NCBI GenBank assembly: GCA_964019155.1
Contig: OZ025244.1
Coordinates: forward strand, 49,419,469 to 49,483,468
From: Osedax fenrisi
Lineage: Eukaryota > Annelida > Polychaeta > Sabellida > Siboglinidae
DNA: 64,000 bases
Reading direction: 5' to 3'
Positions 61,010-64,000 of this stretch are shown here, one piece after another. The notes beneath the pieces were generated by a model. The model saw only the letters and a list, made by a program, of their open reading frames with translations. It was not told where the DNA came from and made no database searches. Within the stretch, counting starts at the first letter, position 1. Every line of letters begins with the position of its first letter. The position numbers and the translations under genes were made by a program.

Positions 61010-61440
61010 TAACAAATTTTCAATATAATATTGAATTCGTAATTTATATGACTACATTTATATGAGTGAAACTCTATATTCCACGTAAACGGTACTTAGT
61101 AAATTGTATATTTAGTATACATATATTCAATATAATATTGAATTAATAATTCAATTATGAAACAAATTATTAATTGGTTTCACTATATTTATATAATTTA
61201 AACTCTATATTACGCGTAAAAAGTACTTAAATTGTATATTTATTATACATATAATATAATAACGAATATAATATATTAAATATATATAACGAATTTAATA
61301 TATGATATATTGAATTCGTAATTTGTATCACTAAATTTATATAATTTAAACTATATTACGAGTAAGAGATACCTAAATTCATTGTAGGCATTTAATATAT
61401 TCGTATAATAAATATCCAATTTAGGTACTTTTTATGAATA
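61010..61440. repeat. Diverged repeats of about 100 bp, right of E3
   Basis: Continuation of the array at 59035-59420: TTGAATTCGTAATTTATATG, AAACTCTATATTCCACG and related units. The last, near 61400-61450, lies in the opposite orientation. Confidence 0.75.
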
Positions 61441-61483
61441 ATATAGAGTTTAAATTATATACATTTTGTTATTGTTATTGTTA

Positions 61484-61782
61484 TTTTTATTTGGTGGAGT
61501 CCTTTCATCCCATCCAGGAACTTAGATAAAGATTTCACTTATAACCATATATGGCTCTAATGTCCCTTCGAAGCCGCTCTCATGTTAAGGCATCCATGGT
61601 TTTAACGAGAGCCGATCATTTATTTATACACAATTATATAAGATCACTTCTAAATAATATTTTAAGACCCATTTTATAAAATTAATTAATGGTCCGGACG
61701 AGGGTCGAACCCGTGTCCTACTGCTTGTGTGTCTGACGCCTTAGCCACTGAGCCACACAGGCAGTTTGAGCCACACAGGCAG
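61484..61782 (-). mobile_element. tRNA-derived SINE, copy 2
   Basis: Same family and orientation as the copy at 24216. The A and B boxes are intact (CACTGAGCC/CCTTAGCC complement; GGTTCGACCC). The outermost about 18 bases of the head (GAGCCACACAGGCAG) are duplicated. The probable target duplication is ATACATTT, just beyond the duplicated head (from 61783) and beyond the tail (61459-61466). Confidence 0.88.
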
Positions 61783-61879
61783 ATACATTTAGTGATACAA
61801 ATTACGAATTTGATATATACATATATTAAATATACATGTATAATAAATATATTTTAATTTTTGTGAATTAGTTTTGACC

Positions 61880-62440
61880 CGTCACCTGACATGTCGAGCT
61901 GCTAAAGTGTTCGCCTACTATATTTCGTATTAGAATGCTATCAGATTTTATACTGCATGTCATGTATACACCATAAGAATATCTTAACGTTAGAGGTAAC
62001 TCACTATAATAATAATTATTATTATTATTAAATGTTATTATTATTAATTATTAACTATTAATAGGGGTTAAATAATCATCAATGAAATTCAATAATATAA
62101 AAAAAGCTACCGTGTCGAGCTGCTAAAGAGTTTGCATACCATGTCAAGCCATAATATAACTCGTGAATTCTATCAGATTTAATATTGCATTTCACGCCGT
62201 TAGAGGTAACTCAATATAATTATTATTATGATTATAATGAAATGTTATTATTATCAATTATTAACTATTAAATAATCCTCATAATGAAATTCAATAATGC
62301 TGTAGAGTATTCTTATTTAAATTTAAAACAAACGTTGTATAATAATATTTGTTCATATTAAAAATATCTATTATCATAACAGATCTATGCCAATCTGTTA
62401 AAGAGTTCATCTGCAATGTCGAATTGAATAACGGAAATAT
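61880..62440. repeat. Tandem repeat, two and a half units of about 220 bp
   Basis: Units start TGTCGAGCTGCTAAAG, contain CGTTAGAGGTAACTCA and end ATGAAATTCAATAAT. The third unit, at about 62385, keeps only the first 60 bases in decayed form. Confidence 0.8.
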
Positions 62441-62823
62441 CTTATTATTTTTTTATGGGAATTCATATAATATAATTATTTTTATGTAAAATATATCTCA
62501 AAAGAATCAGTTTTAAAATAAAAATATCAACATATTACAATACTTATTTATGCATGGATTTGCATATTATAACATATTTTTTATTTATTTTCTTGTCATC
62601 ATTTTAAAATAATTTGTGTATGTTTATATATATTATCTGAATAATAAATAGTGTATATATAATATAAATATAATTGGGCATTGCATTTTATAGTAGCAAT
62701 AAAGTCATAATTATATTATAGAATAAATATACTCATAATAATTATTGTATATATATTTCACTTATTCAAACTTAAACTCTTTTAATAATGCTTTGATTTA
62801 CTAGAAATATTCAGATAATGTAT

Positions 62824-62887
<64 letters not shown>

Positions 62888-62983
62888 TATACCATTACCT
62901 AGCCTTAAAGCCAAACTATAATATCACATATAATATAATATAATGGTATGAGTTCACATGAACTTGAATCAGGTCAATATAAT
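62441..62983. other. AT-rich stretch with TA microsatellite
   Basis: TA tract at about 62830-62882. No gene. Confidence 0.6.
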
Positions 62984-63565
62984 ACCAATGCTCATATTTG
63001 TATGTTCATAATATGTTCATAATATGTTCATATTTGTATGTTCATAATATGTTCATATTTGTATGTTCATAATATGTTCATATTTATATGTTCATATTTA
63101 TATGTTCATAATATGATAGCCAAAATATGTTCATAATATGTTCATATTTGTATGTTTATAATATGTTCATAATATGTTCATATTTCTATGTTCATAATAT
63201 GTTCATAATATGTTCATATTTGTATGTTCATAATATTTTTATATTTGTATGTTCATAATATGTTCATATTTGTATGTTCATAATATGTTCATATTTGTAT
63301 GTTCATAATATGTTCATATTTGTATGTTCATAATATGTTCATAATATGATAGCGAAAATATGTTCATAATATGTTCATATTTGTATGTTCATAATATGTT
63401 CATAATATGTTCATATGTGTATGTTCATAATATGTTCATAATATGTTCATAATATGTTCATATTTGTATGTTCATAATATGTTCATAATATGTTAATATT
63501 AGTATGTTCATAATATGTTCATATATGTATGTTCATAATATGAACATATTTATATGTTGTTATTT
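62984..63565. repeat. Right subterminal array of E2
   Basis: About 30 short units of TATGTTCATAA and TATGTTCATATTTG in irregular order, with two GATAGCCAAAATATG or GATAGCGAAAATATG interruptions (about 63115 and 63350). It is the inverted counterpart of the left array. Confidence 0.93.
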
Positions 63566-63571
63566 ACTAGG

Positions 63572-63652
63572 TTCGTATTTTAGAAAAACTAGTGGTTTAG
63601 TACACATACACATTAAACGTATCATATACATTCTTTATCAACGATTAGATAC

Positions 63653-63686
<34 letters not shown>

Positions 63687-63921
63687 TTTATTAGAAGAAA
63701 GTTGTATATATATATATATATATCATGTGAATTATTAAATTCATTATATTATTGTTTCCTCTAAAAGGCTTCAGATGAAGATAATTATCTTTTCTATGCT
63801 GTCGCCTGCATCACCATCACCGGAACGTTTTTTTTTGTTGAATTACTTTACTTTTTTTCATTTCGTTTTCTTCTTATGTTTTATAAGATATTTTATTATC
63901 ATTTAAAAACATAAACATCAA

Positions 63922-64000
<79 letters not shown>
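63572..64000. other. Right flank of E2 with microsatellites
   Basis: (AAT)n at about 63658-63688, a TA run near 63702-63722 and a long (AAT)n from about 63922 to the window edge. A small G+C-richer island near 63765-63830 (GCTGTCGCCTGCATCACC) was not assigned. Confidence 0.6.

Overview
Organism and setting. The window is very AT-rich eukaryotic DNA, probably from an arthropod. It has intron-style splice signals, tRNA-derived SINEs, Ty3/gypsy LTR elements, L2- and Jockey/CR1-type LINEs, a GGTTAGGTTGGGTTAAG-type minisatellite and a broken copy of a gene family I know from arthropod genomes. It is mostly a graveyard of nested mobile DNA. Only one long open reading frame is intact: the 1258-residue gag-pol of a young gypsy element at 36819-40595. 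No bacterial features, CRISPR arrays or functional tRNA genes were seen. Layout, 1-19 kb. An old gypsy pol (1-937 plus 16540-16650, minus strand) was split by gypsy element A (938-16539, minus strand, target duplication GGTGG). The 3' LTR of A was then split by a 10.7 kb terminal-inverted-repeat element, E1 (977-11648, 2-bp duplication CT). E1 carries tandem arrays just inside both ends, two 454-bp MITEs with 7-bp duplications, and exon-like islands. A LINE 3' fragment and an (AAT)n tract follow. Layout, 19-36 kb. This part holds inverted-repeat elements, a perfect 56-bp palindrome, two SINE copies, two Helitron-like 3' ends, two decayed LINE C-termini, and the 3' exon of a broken minus-strand gene (33753-34608). 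Layout, 36-43 kb. Gypsy element B (36036-40973, plus strand, duplication GCATG) has LTRs that differ at a single position. It sits inside a LINE remnant, within an intron of the broken minus-strand gene, whose upstream exons are at 41273-41427 and 42083-42356. Layout, 43-57 kb. A Jockey/CR1-like LINE (45.5-49.1 kb, plus), an L2 3' part (49.2-50.2 kb, minus) and a nearly full-length but broken L2 element (51.8-55.9 kb, plus) are interleaved with three related elements built around CGAATACGGACA. Three plus-strand exons of an unrecognised gene (43419-43539, 56085-56221, 56768-56922) have mutually compatible splice phases and bracket this LINE cluster. Layout, 57-64 kb. A second large TIR element, E2 (57044-63571, duplication TT), contains a third, E3 (59421-61004, duplication AT), plus a SINE and several minisatellites. 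Main point. E1, E2 and E3 all begin with CC(C/T)AG, all are flanked by 2-bp direct duplications, and all carry element-specific subterminal motifs amplified into tandem arrays. I read them as one transposon group with no transposase visible in this window. It is the best candidate here for an undescribed system.
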